Shown here one piece after another: positions 16,996 to 25,267 of a DNA stretch of 64,000 nt. The position numbers and the translations under genes were made by a program. The stretch comes from Sporolactobacillus sp. CQH2019 (GTDB lineage Bacteria > Bacillota > Bacilli > Bacillales > Sporolactobacillaceae). A model generated the notes under the pieces. The model did no database searches. It had not been told where the DNA came from and saw nothing but the letters and a program-made list of their open reading frames with translations. The stretch's first letter is position 1, and each line of letters begins with the position of its first letter. The stretch is from the NCBI RefSeq assembly GCF_028765345.1, contig NZ_JARAJZ010000007.1, forward strand, positions 1-64,000, read 5' to 3'.

Positions 16996-17757
16996 TTAAT
17001 CGGCGCGGCACACCAAACAAAAAATTCTGTGCGGAATCCCGATAACGTCTGGATATTCTCTTTGCAGCCGTTCTTTTAACCGGCGATCAAATTCGACTAG
17101 TTTATCGTGTGGCAGACTGGCGCCTACTCCGGCGCTTGCCCGGATTCTTCCTCTCCATGCTTCCTGACTATAAGTTAAATTAAGATCAAATGTGAATGTT
17201 TCGATATCTGTAAATCCACCCATAGCTGCCTGCGTTAGCCAGCCCGGATAAACACCTGTTCCTCCGACGCCTTTCCAATCCGGATTATAGGATAATATAA
17301 GTTCCTCTGTTTTCGATACAACATTGCTGCCGAGCGGTATCCAATCCAGATGAACAATGACTAACTTCCCGTGTGCATGCAAAACACGGCGTACTTCTTC
17401 CAACACTTTGTCGCCTTGGAACCAATGCCAGCATTGGCCTGCTGTAACCACGTCGAATTCAGGAGATGAAAAGGGCAAATGCTCTGCCCGCGCATTTAGG
17501 TATCGAATATACACGTGATCTTTTTTATCCAGCTTCTTGGCCTCTTCTATAAGTTCATCAGATATATCGACTCCTGTCACCCGGGCGCCTTGTTTAGCAA
17601 ATGTCCTTGCCAGATATCCCGTGCCTGTTCCGATATCCAATATCGACTGGCCTTTGATTCCAATACCATAATTTTTAAGGCGTTCATATAACTCAAGCGG
17701 ATAGCCTGCCCGATATTTGCTATAGTCTTTGGCAGTAAGACCGAAATTTACATTCAT
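16996..17757 (-). CDS. Class I SAM-dependent methyltransferase
   Basis: A 253-residue Methyltransf_11-type enzyme. Motif I is ILDIGTGTGYLA (residues 39-50) and the acidic loop GVDISDELI follows. Motif post-I to II includes FDVVTAGQCWHWF, a WHWF signature seen in UbiE-like and trans-aconitate-like methyltransferases. ATG 17757 follows CGGAGGTT at 5-7 nt. The substrate is unknown. It is a single gene between unrelated units. Confidence 0.88.
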   Translation of the reverse strand: MNVNFGLTAKDYSKYRAGYPLELYERLKNYGIGIKGQSILDIGTGTGYLARTFAKQGARVTGVDISDELIEEAKKLDKKDHVYIRYLNARAEHLPFSSPEFDVVTAGQCWHWFQGDKVLEEVRRVLHAHGKLVIVHLDWIPLGSNVVSKTEELILSYNPDWKGVGGTGVYPGWLTQAAMGGFTDIETFTFDLNLTYSQEAWRGRIRASAGVGASLPHDKLVEFDRRLKERLQREYPDVIGIPHRIFCLVCRAD

Positions 17758-17993
17758 TATAGAACCTCCGTTTCAAAATCAGTCGGCGATGCGGACATTA
17801 CAGCGATTTTGCCTGCCGGTGAATAGAACTAAAAAAAAGTTTGTTGCAAATCATTCAAAATTATAATGTCATGAATAAAAAGTTCTTCACGGATGGGCTT
17901 TAACCTTCTTAGAAAAGACCTTTTTTTAGAATAATCATTCGATCGTCAGTTCTGTACGTCACTGCTGATACTTGAAGCGGGTGACCGGTGAAT

Positions 17994-18046
17994 TTGACAA
18001 ACATCTATCGTTACACTAAACTGTATCTTGTACATTAAAGTGTAAC
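17994..18046 (+). promoter_or_regulatory. Promoter and long palindromic operator of the MerR operon
   Basis: TTGACA (17994-17999) and TAAACT (18017-18022) are 17 nt apart. From 18010 an inverted repeat GTTACACT ... AGTGTAAC (18039-18046) with inner TGTA/TACA symmetry extends over the presumed transcription start. It lies just upstream of a merR-like gene and is a likely autoregulatory site. Confidence 0.65.
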
Positions 18047-18066
18047 TTTAAACTGGAGGAATTGTG

Positions 18067-18486
18067 ATGCCAGGCTATACAGCGAAACAGATAACTGAAC
18101 TGCTTCAACGAGAAGGGGCGGACATTCATTTACGCACGGTAAGGTATTATACGCAAATTGGCATGGTGCCGCCGCTTGAGACAGTTGAAAACAAACGGGT
18201 TTATACAGACAATCATCTGGCCCATTTTCGCGCGATTCTGACTCTGAGCAAAACAGGAGAGACACTTGCTTCCATCCGGAAAAAACTGCAGGCACTTTCT
18301 ATGGATGAAATTAAGAAAATCGGTAAGCAGATGACACTCTACCAATCTGAAAACCTGATTACCCGGGAAACCACGAAAATAAATGATGATGCTTTTATAA
18401 CACTCAGTTCGAATGTGCCGGAACAGATGAAGCAGGAAATCGTTGACTCTGTTTCAAGAATCATGAAGAAGAATGGGGAGCGATGA
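18067..18486 (+). CDS. MerR family transcriptional regulator
   Basis: A 139-residue regulator. It has a MerR winged helix (YTAKQITELLQREGADIHLR, then TVRYYTQIGMVPP), a YTDNHLAHF linker and a helical tail. ATG 18067 is preferred because CTGGAGGA lies 6 nt upstream; the overlapping GTG at 18064 is too close. It leads an operon with an unrecognised protein (overlapping stop) and an MFS exporter. It probably senses the exported compound. Confidence 0.9.
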   Translation: MPGYTAKQITELLQREGADIHLRTVRYYTQIGMVPPLETVENKRVYTDNHLAHFRAILTLSKTGETLASIRKKLQALSMDEIKKIGKQMTLYQSENLITRETTKINDDAFITLSSNVPEQMKQEIVDSVSRIMKKNGER

Positions 18487-19022
18487 TGATTCAGGTCAAA
18501 TTGGAGAAAAATCAGTTGGAGTGCTTCGAGGGCTTGAATCACTTGTGGATTCATATCAGTAGGCCGGCGGTTTCCGAAATAGTCAATTTCAGGCTTCGCC
18601 TGATCCTTCCCAAAGGAGTAGGAGCCCAAAAGAATTTAAACCATTTTCCGGAAGATGAAGATCACGCAGTGACTGTACCTGAAATAATAAAAGATATAGA
18701 TTTGATTTTTGAGCTGTTTACAGAGGAAGAGCTTTTGCCCGGCCGACTATTTCTGACGATCGCTTTTTCCTATTTACTCAATGATCGGCTTTATGATGGC
18801 AAAAAACAAATCCCGCTAATGATCGTTCCTGAAGAGATGAGCGATCAAATAGCGCCGGATTCCGAGGTCGTCTCTTTGGTAGAAAAAATTAAGAGAGACC
18901 GCGCCCGGGAGTGGGGACAGCACTCCTTTGTTGTTTTTCCTGCCGTACAGACAGTAGAATACGAGCTCTCGCCCTTGGAAAAGAAGTATCGCATTCAGGG
19001 TTCCTATGAGGCTTTTCAGTGA
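18486..19022 (+). CDS. Unrecognised soluble protein in a MerR-MFS operon
   Basis: A 178-residue acidic, apparently soluble protein with no signal peptide or membrane segment. I do not recognise it. The sequence has alternating hydrophobic patterns (VNFRLRLILPKG, FLTIAFSYLLND), suggesting a beta-rich N-terminal domain followed by helices. ATG 18486 has GGGGAGC about 4 nt upstream; ATG 18483, which overlaps the merR stop, is also possible. The stop overlaps the MFS start (GTGA). Strict translational coupling on both sides says it works with the regulator or pump, perhaps binding the substrate. Confidence 0.8.
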   Translation: MIQVKLEKNQLECFEGLNHLWIHISRPAVSEIVNFRLRLILPKGVGAQKNLNHFPEDEDHAVTVPEIIKDIDLIFELFTEEELLPGRLFLTIAFSYLLNDRLYDGKKQIPLMIVPEEMSDQIAPDSEVVSLVEKIKRDRAREWGQHSFVVFPAVQTVEYELSPLEKKYRIQGSYEAFQ

Positions 19023-20284
19023 ATCGATTAATAACCATTTTTAAAAATACGAACTATCGGAGCCTATTCTTCGCTTCTTTTGCGTCCCAATTAGGAACGG
19101 TTACTTCAACAACTGCCTTTACCTTTTATCTTCTTGACCGCTATGGAAACAGGCCTTTCTATGCAACCGCTGTAGAATTGATGTACACGCTGCCTACGCT
19201 TTTTGTTTTTTTTCTTACCGGCGTGCTGGCCGATAACATCAATAGGCAGAAGATTACGATTTTTTCTGATCTGATCAACTCCGGTTTCTGTATTCTGCTG
19301 ATCTTCGCAGTTTTTTCGATGAATGTTTTATTTATCTTTCCTTTTCTTTTTCTGATCACGGCAGTATCCAAGTTTTTTACTCCCGCCCAAACCGGTCTGA
19401 TTCAAGGCATTCTGAGCCATGATGAATATGCCATTGCAGGCGGGCTCAACCAGATGCTGACAAGTATTTTTTTGCTTTTTGGAACGGCTTTAGGCGCCTT
19501 TTTTTACTGGAGACTGGGAATTTCAGGCGCGATTCTGATCAATGGCTGCAGTTTTCTGATCTCGGCTTCTCTCATTTTTCACTGCCGTTTTCCAAATGAG
19601 GCGGTTTTACCGAAGGGGCGTTCCAATCCTTTTCATTTTAACGTGAGGCTCGTTTTTGCTGAATTTAGGGAAGGTATTTTTTATATTTTGCAACATCATG
19701 TGCTCAGGTATTTAATGCTGGGAACGTTTATTTTAGGTTTTGTAAATGGCGGCCTGTCCATTATGCCAATATACATGTTGAAATATAAATTGGCAATCGG
19801 ATATTATCAGCAAGCCGCGGCTTTATCAGGAATTGTCTTCGGAATCGGTATCTTACTGGGCAGCTTTGCTGCGTCCTTAGCAGCAAACAGGGTCAAACTG
19901 TACAAATTAATGATCGGCGGATTTTTGATGGCCAGTGTCTTTATTGCCCCGGAATCGATTGCGTCAAGTCTCTCTTTCTTTCTCATCTTTTATTTTCTCA
20001 CCGCATTTTCGATACCGATCGTGAATGTTGCTTTCTTCGGATGGCTTCCGCAAATGGTTAATCCCGGATTTTTGGGACGTGTACAAGCGTGGTTCGATCC
20101 GCTCGGCAATCTGGCTCAATCATTGCTTTTTATTCTCCTTGCATTTACTTTTCCTCGGTATGTGTCTATCGGAACGCCATTTCTCTGGTTCGGAGGCTGC
20201 CTTCTGGCTGTCGGAATGCTTTACATGTTTGTTCTTCCTCAGGCGCAGCGGCAGGTAACAGAAGGCGTATCTCATGAAAATTAA
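19019..20284 (+). CDS. MFS transporter (12-TM exporter)
   Basis: A 421-residue major facilitator protein of the MFS_3 (macrolide/enterobactin exporter-like) type, starting NRLITIFKNTNYRSLFFASF with the loop GVLADNINRQK between helices 2 and 3. The start is GTG 19019, overlapping the preceding stop by 4 bp. Third gene of the merR-unknown-MFS operon. Substrate unknown, efflux likely. Confidence 0.9.
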   Translation: MNRLITIFKNTNYRSLFFASFASQLGTVTSTTAFTFYLLDRYGNRPFYATAVELMYTLPTLFVFFLTGVLADNINRQKITIFSDLINSGFCILLIFAVFSMNVLFIFPFLFLITAVSKFFTPAQTGLIQGILSHDEYAIAGGLNQMLTSIFLLFGTALGAFFYWRLGISGAILINGCSFLISASLIFHCRFPNEAVLPKGRSNPFHFNVRLVFAEFREGIFYILQHHVLRYLMLGTFILGFVNGGLSIMPIYMLKYKLAIGYYQQAAALSGIVFGIGILLGSFAASLAANRVKLYKLMIGGFLMASVFIAPESIASSLSFFLIFYFLTAFSIPIVNVAFFGWLPQMVNPGFLGRVQAWFDPLGNLAQSLLFILLAFTFPRYVSIGTPFLWFGGCLLAVGMLYMFVLPQAQRQVTEGVSHEN

Positions 20285-20442
20285 GAAGTAAGAACCGGAC
20301 AGATGGATTTTGAGGGAAAAGTCATTCTTTCGTGATGTGGACAAACCGAAAAAATGGTCCGCTTTTGTAATATCCGGCGGATTATTTTCGTTTAGATGAA
20401 TGAGATATTCTTAATGAGATCGGAGAGGGGAGGATAGATGTA

Positions 20443-21210
20443 ATGAAAATTGCCGCACTTTATGATATTCATGGCAACTTTCCGGCTCTGAAAGCGGTTC
20501 TTAATGAACTCGAATCAATAAAGCCGGATTGGACTGTCATCGGAGGCGACATGGTTTCAGGACCGATGCCCGTACAGACGCTGGAGTGTCTCTTGGACTT
20601 ACAAAAAAGAACAAAGATTAAGTTCATCAGAGGGAACGGAGACCGGGAAGTTGTCGAAGCGGCCAGGGGACGGAAGCTGGAGCAATTATCGGAACAGGGT
20701 CGTAAAACCCAGCGATGGGCAGCTAATGAACTAACGGATAAGCATCTTGAATTTCTTGCGAATTTAGACAGCAGCGCAGTGATTCAAATGGAAAATGCCG
20801 GTGAAGTTTTATTCTGTCATGCGACTCCGGAAAGTGACGAACAGATTTTTACGCCTCTGTCGCCAAGGAAACGGCTTGAAACACTCTTTGCCCGTGTTGA
20901 CCAGCCAATTGTTGTGTGCGGCCATACACATATGCAGTTCAAAATCGAACTGGAAAAAACGCATGTTATTAATTCGGGGAGTGTCGGGATGCCTTTCGCG
21001 AACCAGCCAGGCGCCTATTGGCTGCTTATTCATTCAAATGGGATCGAATTTAAACAAACGCAATATGACTTTGAAAGAGCAGCTGGAGAAATTAGAAAAA
21101 GTAATTGTCCAACCGCCGAAAATTTTATAAAAAATAATCTGCTTCACATTCCAGACGAAAAAGAATCGATGGTATTACTAGAAAAAATACCAAAAGATAA
21201 GCTGAAATGA
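20443..21210 (+). CDS. Metallophosphoesterase (YfcE/calcineurin-like)
   Basis: A 255-residue binuclear-metal phosphoesterase. Metal ligands are visible as D8-x-H10 (LYDIHGN), GGD (Asp36), GNGD (64-67), a histidine in LFCHATPE and GHTH. These fit the calcineurin-like phosphoesterase superfamily 2 (DNA-methylase-associated or YfcE-like) proteins. ATG 20443 follows GGGGAGGA at 8 nt. It is a single gene; the C-terminal 50 residues are not part of the core fold. Confidence 0.88.
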   Translation: MKIAALYDIHGNFPALKAVLNELESIKPDWTVIGGDMVSGPMPVQTLECLLDLQKRTKIKFIRGNGDREVVEAARGRKLEQLSEQGRKTQRWAANELTDKHLEFLANLDSSAVIQMENAGEVLFCHATPESDEQIFTPLSPRKRLETLFARVDQPIVVCGHTHMQFKIELEKTHVINSGSVGMPFANQPGAYWLLIHSNGIEFKQTQYDFERAAGEIRKSNCPTAENFIKNNLLHIPDEKESMVLLEKIPKDKLK

Positions 21211-21447
21211 GTAGAGTTTCTATTAGAAAATAGTGAATGATCAAAGAATCGATAAAAAACCTAAACCCGCATTTGTCCTGTTAAGAACTCAACTTTCATA
21301 GTTCAAAAATCGAGGTGGATTGCCTAAATCACACGAATCACAGCTTTCATAGCTTATTGATTAGGGCTCTTAACTAAAATGGAGGGCCCCCGCTCTTTGG
21401 TAAAGTGAATTTTGACGAATAACACGACCAGAAAGAGGATGTCCTCT
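21211..21447. other. IS-flank remnant, no gene
   Basis: Between the phosphoesterase and the transposase fragment there is no coding frame. The part from about 21290 to 21445 probably belongs to the left end of the decayed insertion sequence that follows. Confidence 0.35.
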
Positions 21448-21578
21448 ATGATAACGAAAAGGGCTCAAAACAATTAACTCTTTAGAGAAATAAAAGTAAA
21501 ATTTGATGAGCTGGGAATTCTGAAGCATCTGCGTCAGGCGGGAATTACTAAGGCCTTCGGCTTTTCCTGCGGAAAGCT
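21448..21578 (+). pseudogene. Transposase N-terminal fragment (IS4-like)
   Basis: ATG 21448 opens MITKRAQN; with small frame corrections the frame continues REIKVKFDELGILKHLRQAG and TKAFGFSCGKL. This is the typical beginning of an IS4-superfamily DDE transposase (family named from pattern memory). The reading is broken by frameshifts and cut at about 21578, where minus-strand toxin-linker sequence begins. Clearly non-functional. Confidence 0.6.
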
Positions 21579-21579
21579 C

Positions 21580-21717
21580 TCTGCGCCGCCACCCCCCCGA
21601 AGCGCCGGCAAATTCCGGCTGCAGACTGCCAGGGAAACCCGGCCTCCCGTGTTCAGTTTCCGCTTTATTAATTTTTATCACCTGATCGGTGAAAACAAAA
21701 AAACTGTTACGGCGCAA
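21580..21717 (-). pseudogene. LXG-toxin linker remnant (second copy)
   Basis: On the minus strand this stretch encodes GSLQPEFAGASGG, closely similar to GGLQPEFTGTSGGGGTGG in the toxin remnant at 23.4-24.1 kb, and the nucleotide match extends over about 70 bp. It is a scrap of the conserved linker between the N-terminal secretion part and the toxic tip of an LXG-type polymorphic toxin, and it abuts an IS fragment. Confidence 0.65.
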
Positions 21718-21761
21718 TAGGTAAGTGTTTCAGCTAATCAGAAGATTGGTTCATGAATAAT

Positions 21762-22265
21762 TCAGGTATATAGCTTTTCTTGAATCATAGTTTGTAAATC
21801 AACATAATTATCAGCTTTATATTGAGTCAAAAAAGAATTCATTTTTTTAATGTATTTTTCGGGATCTGATACACATGTTTTAAAGTTTTCAATAAAATGA
21901 TCTACTAATGTGTCGTCTACTAATTAAATAGGTTCTGGGAAATACTTTGCTCCCTCACCTTCAAATGCTTTGCGGCTGGTAAAAGCAACTGAATCAATAA
22001 TACAATTCCAAGCCGTTTCATCTTTTTCAACCTCAGACATTTCTTGAATTGAAACTATTCCTTTCTCCTCGTCATCTAATAAGTCATAAAGAGATTCTCC
22101 AATATTTTCTTTGTTTTTTAGCCATTCCCAGCAAGCATCTAAAGCACCTTGAGCAATCTTTTGATCTTCTTCACGAGAAAAAACATCTACAACCTTTTCA
22201 GAAAGCCCTAGAAAAAAAATTACCTTGTTATCATCTTTCATTTGTTCAAAATTTTTATTACTCAT
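21762..22265 (-). pseudogene. Imm6-family immunity protein gene with an internal stop
   Basis: From ATG 22265 (GGAGG 5 nt upstream) the frame encodes 113 residues resembling the neighbouring Imm6 protein (VIFFLGLSEKVVDVF versus IAFFLTVSEKVLKTV) and stops at TAA 21924-21926. The same frame continues for another 53 codons (LVDDTLVDHFIENF onward) to TGA 21762-21764. At the break the intact paralogue reads IPESIESVDD and this one FPEPI*LVDD, so a single GAA to TAA change explains it. Imm6 proteins neutralise deaminase toxins. The truncated form may be inactive. Confidence 0.82.
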
Positions 22266-22277
22266 AACTACCTCCAT

Positions 22278-22415
22278 TTAGTCACTATATTTCCCATTTT
22301 TAATTATTAAAAAAAGTCTCCCAGTTACTTTAAGCTCTCCTCCGCAACAAGGACAAGCAACCCTTTCCGTACTCTTAACTAAAAACGCCAGTTGAATGCT
22401 TATCAATGAGATCAT
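22278..22415 (-). pseudogene. Chimaeric 45-codon frame: zinc-ribbon fragment fused to a toxin tail
   Basis: The frame from ATG 22415 begins MISLISIQLAFLVKSTERVA and has CPCCGGELKV, resembling the start of DUF6431 zinc-ribbon proteins often tied to IS elements (from memory). Its last residues LFLIIKNGKYSD resemble the end of the deaminase toxin tip at 24.7 kb (NFVLKAGKYIE). It ends 12 nt before the Imm6 pseudogene start, as the toxin tip does before its Imm6 gene (11 nt). This looks like a deletion joining an IS-borne frame to the last codons of a lost toxin. Confidence 0.5.
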
Positions 22416-22500
22416 ACTTTGATATAATGATCATATGTGTTGGGGGCATCTCCGTGTAAGTAGGATTACATGACAAAGAGATGTCCTTTTCCTTTCCTAA

Positions 22501-22549
22501 AATAAGTGCCAGCTATAAAGTTCTACGGACATTATAACTGGCACTTATT
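22501..22549. repeat. 12-bp inverted repeat hairpin
   Basis: AATAAGTGCCAG (22501-22512) is the exact reverse complement of 22538-22549, with a further ATAA/TTAT pairing inside. It lies in the gap downstream of the SMI1/KNR4-like immunity gene and could be its terminator or an IS end. Confidence 0.55.
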
Positions 22550-22662
22550 GGACAGGAAATCCCGTCAACTTCCGGCCCAAATTAGGCATCAATAACAGCG
22601 ACAACTTCCAAAACGTTTCGGGTGGATAAACAGTCTTTGTTTCTCATAACTGTATTATTAAA

Positions 22663-23376
22663 TTATGCTTCAAAGCCAATAACCATCCGTTCATCTACAA
22701 AATCCCAAAAGTTAATATTATATTCAGGCTGATCTTCTGATGACCACAAAGTTGCGTTGTCCTGTTCGCAATTCTGATAATCAATGGCCACATACGTTCC
22801 CATCCCATTGTTAAAAAAGCCAAAAGATGTGTCCAAGTCAATCTCCATTGGTTTTTTTAAATCATCAATAATGATCCAATCGAAATCATCGTCCCCTAAG
22901 AAGGAAACATCTTCCAAAGGTACTAGGCCCATAGCCCCACTCGCACAATAATAAAACCCATTATGGATGTTATCATAGAATAATCGTATTTTTGCAGGTA
23001 TCTTGTCCCAAACTCCCTTTAGCGGTTCATTTTTAAAATCTTCGCAAGGGCTCCTTCCTTTATAGTAAAGTATTTTTCCCTGACGATTTCTGATTGTGTA
23101 TAAAATGGAATACCTTTTGTTTATTTCCATTAGTTCAATATTTTCTAGATAATTATTTAAATAGGATATAGTGTTTCTTAATTCAGTACCTAAATATCTT
23201 TTCCAGATTCCTAATAGAATTTGAATTCTAGGCTTAATTGTTCTTTCTCTGAATATTTCATACCAAGCTTTGGGAAGTGTATCTATTTGTCCGATCTCGT
23301 CAGTTGAAATCAAGCGTACATATCCGTCTTTTTTCATCGTGTACTTTTTCAAATAGTCTATTTTCCGTTGATCCAT
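22663..23376 (-). CDS. SMI1/KNR4-like (SUKH) immunity protein
   Basis: A 237-residue acidic soluble protein. The central and C-terminal region (DNIHNGFYYCASGAMGLVPL, DFDWIIIDD, GTYVAIDY, PEYNINFWDFVDERM) has the pattern of the SMI1/KNR4 superfamily, which provides immunity to many polymorphic toxins. ATG 23376 overlaps the stop of the preceding nuclease-toxin remnant (TAATG), the usual toxin-immunity coupling. The toxin partner is now frameshifted, so this is an orphan immunity gene. The family call rests on pattern recognition only. Confidence 0.7.
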   Translation of the reverse strand: MDQRKIDYLKKYTMKKDGYVRLISTDEIGQIDTLPKAWYEIFRERTIKPRIQILLGIWKRYLGTELRNTISYLNNYLENIELMEINKRYSILYTIRNRQGKILYYKGRSPCEDFKNEPLKGVWDKIPAKIRLFYDNIHNGFYYCASGAMGLVPLEDVSFLGDDDFDWIIIDDLKKPMEIDLDTSFGFFNNGMGTYVAIDYQNCEQDNATLWSSEDQPEYNINFWDFVDERMVIGFEA

Positions 23377-24100
23377 TATCTAATCTTCTTACCTGGCTTC
23401 CGGTCTTTTATACCCACTAAATCATCAATTTGCCTTTGCAATACTTTCTCCAACTCGTTCTCCTTTTTAATCATTTTATCTCTAAATGTGGGCTCTATTT
23501 CAATCTCACCTGGTTTTCCTTTCTTGTAGTGAGTCACTCCTCATAACTTTTATCCTGCTTAGAACCATTTGCTGTTCTACTTAATCCTATAAAGTTTTTA
23601 GGGTTGTTTAAAACTTCAAGTTGTTGTTTCTCCGTTAGTCTATCAAATCCTTCCATTCTCGATATTTTATCCATAGATACAATATGGTCTGGTTCCAACT
23701 TCTTTGTAATTATCTTTCCTGGGAGAACAGGATCATCCATTGGTAATTCTACATCTTCATTTACCTTATCTTGTAATTAATTCCTGTGATGGGGTCTTTC
23801 CTCTTAATTTTTTATATTGCCCGTCAGAAATTCTCCTATCACCATATCGAGGTGAAGTTCCAATCTTAATCTGTATTCGACACACTACTATCGATCTTCT
23901 TGGAAGCCATTTGCCGGAATGTGCTTTTGACATCCTGAATCAGACTCTCCCCGCCGCCTGTACCGCCGCCCCCCGAAGTCCCCGTAAACTCTGGCTGCAG
24001 GCCGCCCAGGGAAATCCGGCCTTCCACATTGGCTGCAGCCTGTTTCACGCTTTCTATCCCTGTACGCCCGGCCCCTTCAAAGATTACAAGTCAGCTCCAG
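23376..24100 (-). pseudogene. Decayed LXG-type toxin tip with HNH-like nuclease domain
   Basis: Reading minus-strand frames in order gives GAGRTGIESVKQAAANVEGR and GGLQPEFTGTSGGGGTGG (linker), then KIGTSPRYGDRRISDGQYKK, then LEPDHIVSMDKISRMEGFD with NNPKNFIGLSRTANGSKQ, then THYKKGKPGEIEIEPTFRD to the stop at 23376-23378. At least three frame changes separate these pieces. The last is a one-base loss after SYEE (expected EEWTHYKKGK). DHIVSM plus PKNFIGLSRTAN is the core of HNH/LHH-type bacterial nuclease toxins. The N-terminal secretion domain is missing. The stop overlaps the immunity gene start. Confidence 0.75.
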
Positions 24101-24129
24101 CTCTAGATTTTTCTACACATGGCACTTTT

Positions 24130-24657
24130 CTATAAAAATTTACTGATTAAATTTTTTCTATCAATTGTTTTTCCATAGCTTTCAGGATTATTGGTATGAA
24201 AATTCTCAAGAAAATACTCAAAGGTTTTACTTAACCATTGCTTATTAATAGCCTTGCACTTCTGTGCATATCTAAGTAAATCAGTTACAGCCGTACTATC
24301 ATCAACGCTTTCGATAGATTCTGGAATATTCTCAATGTCTTCTCTTTTCAATGCATGAAATATTGTATACATTATTGTAGTCACTAATACTTTTAAAACC
24401 GGGGCTTTAATAGCATCATCTTTGTACTTCCATGAAATATCACTGATAGTCATATCTTCTTCGCTTTCAAACAGTTTCCATAATGCGTATGCCGGAATTG
24501 ATTGACCTCCACACCAATTCCAACATGCAGTCATCATTTTTTTAATGAGATTATTATCACCATTTTCTTCGAATTCAACGGTCTTTAATACCTTCTCGGA
24601 AACTGTTAAAAAGAAAGCTATCCTTCCATAAACCGAAATATCAAATATTTTTTTCAT
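24130..24657 (-). CDS. Imm6 family immunity protein
   Basis: A 175-residue protein with the Imm6 N-terminal pattern (FDISVYGRIAFFLTVSEKVL) and a conserved ACWNWC segment. Imm6 proteins are predicted or known partners of deaminase-type toxins. It lies 11 nt after the stop of a deaminase toxin tip, with GGGAGA 6 nt before ATG 24657. Intact, and the full-length paralogue of the truncated copy at 21.8-22.3 kb (about 172 codons if read through). It probably still protects against a deaminase toxin delivered by neighbours. Confidence 0.8.
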   Translation of the reverse strand: MKKIFDISVYGRIAFFLTVSEKVLKTVEFEENGDNNLIKKMMTACWNWCGGQSIPAYALWKLFESEEDMTISDISWKYKDDAIKAPVLKVLVTTIMYTIFHALKREDIENIPESIESVDDSTAVTDLLRYAQKCKAINKQWLSKTFEYFLENFHTNNPESYGKTIDRKNLISKFL

Positions 24658-24668
24658 ACTTTATCTCC

Positions 24669-25241
24669 CTATTCAATATATTTCCCAGCTTTTAATACAA
24701 AATTTTGTCTTCCAAATGCTTTTACTCCATCTGATCCCTCAGAAGTAACAATGATTATCAAATTAGGGTACTTATCACTAAACTGTTTAAAAACTCCAGG
24801 TGCTTTGTTTGGATTCTTAATGCCTTGTAAGCAAGTCGGACATACACCAGCTTTATTAGATTGGTGTATATATAATTCTCCCTTTACGCTTTTAGGAGAA
24901 ATCCCCCTTGATTTAATTGCTTCATCAAAATGATAGAAAAGTTCTTCTTCTGCATGATTTCTATTCATGGCAACTGTTGTAGGTGCTTTAATATCTCTAT
25001 TTGGCGCTATATCATCTAAGCTTGGAAGCTTAGCATCTTGTCGTACTCTTGGTGATGTTCCGGTTAAATCGATTATTTCATTGTTTCCTTCAATTCTTGC
25101 TTTTCCAACAGCAACCGTATTCCTTTCTGGTACACCCAGCTCTTTTCTCAATTTATCTAGATCGTCTTTTCCAATATTGATTTTACTTTTAGATCCAATG
25201 GCTTCAGTAATGCCCTGAACATCCTCTATTTTACTATAAAA
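24669..25241 (-). pseudogene. Orphan deaminase toxin tip (YwqJ-like), 5' truncated
   Basis: An open frame of about 190 codons runs from an in-frame stop at 25242-25244 to the stop at 24669, without a credible start (only a TTG at 25151). It encodes a zinc-dependent nucleic-acid deaminase fold: the HAE motif in NRNHAEEELFYHF and the CxxC in GVCPTCLQGI, with KGELYIHQS between. B. subtilis YwqJ and related LXG toxins end in such domains. The LXG and linker parts are absent, so this is an orphan tip kept as a donor cassette or a relic. An Imm6 gene follows directly. Confidence 0.75.
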
Positions 25242-25267
25242 TTAAAGGAGGGGAGGGTGTTGTTTAA

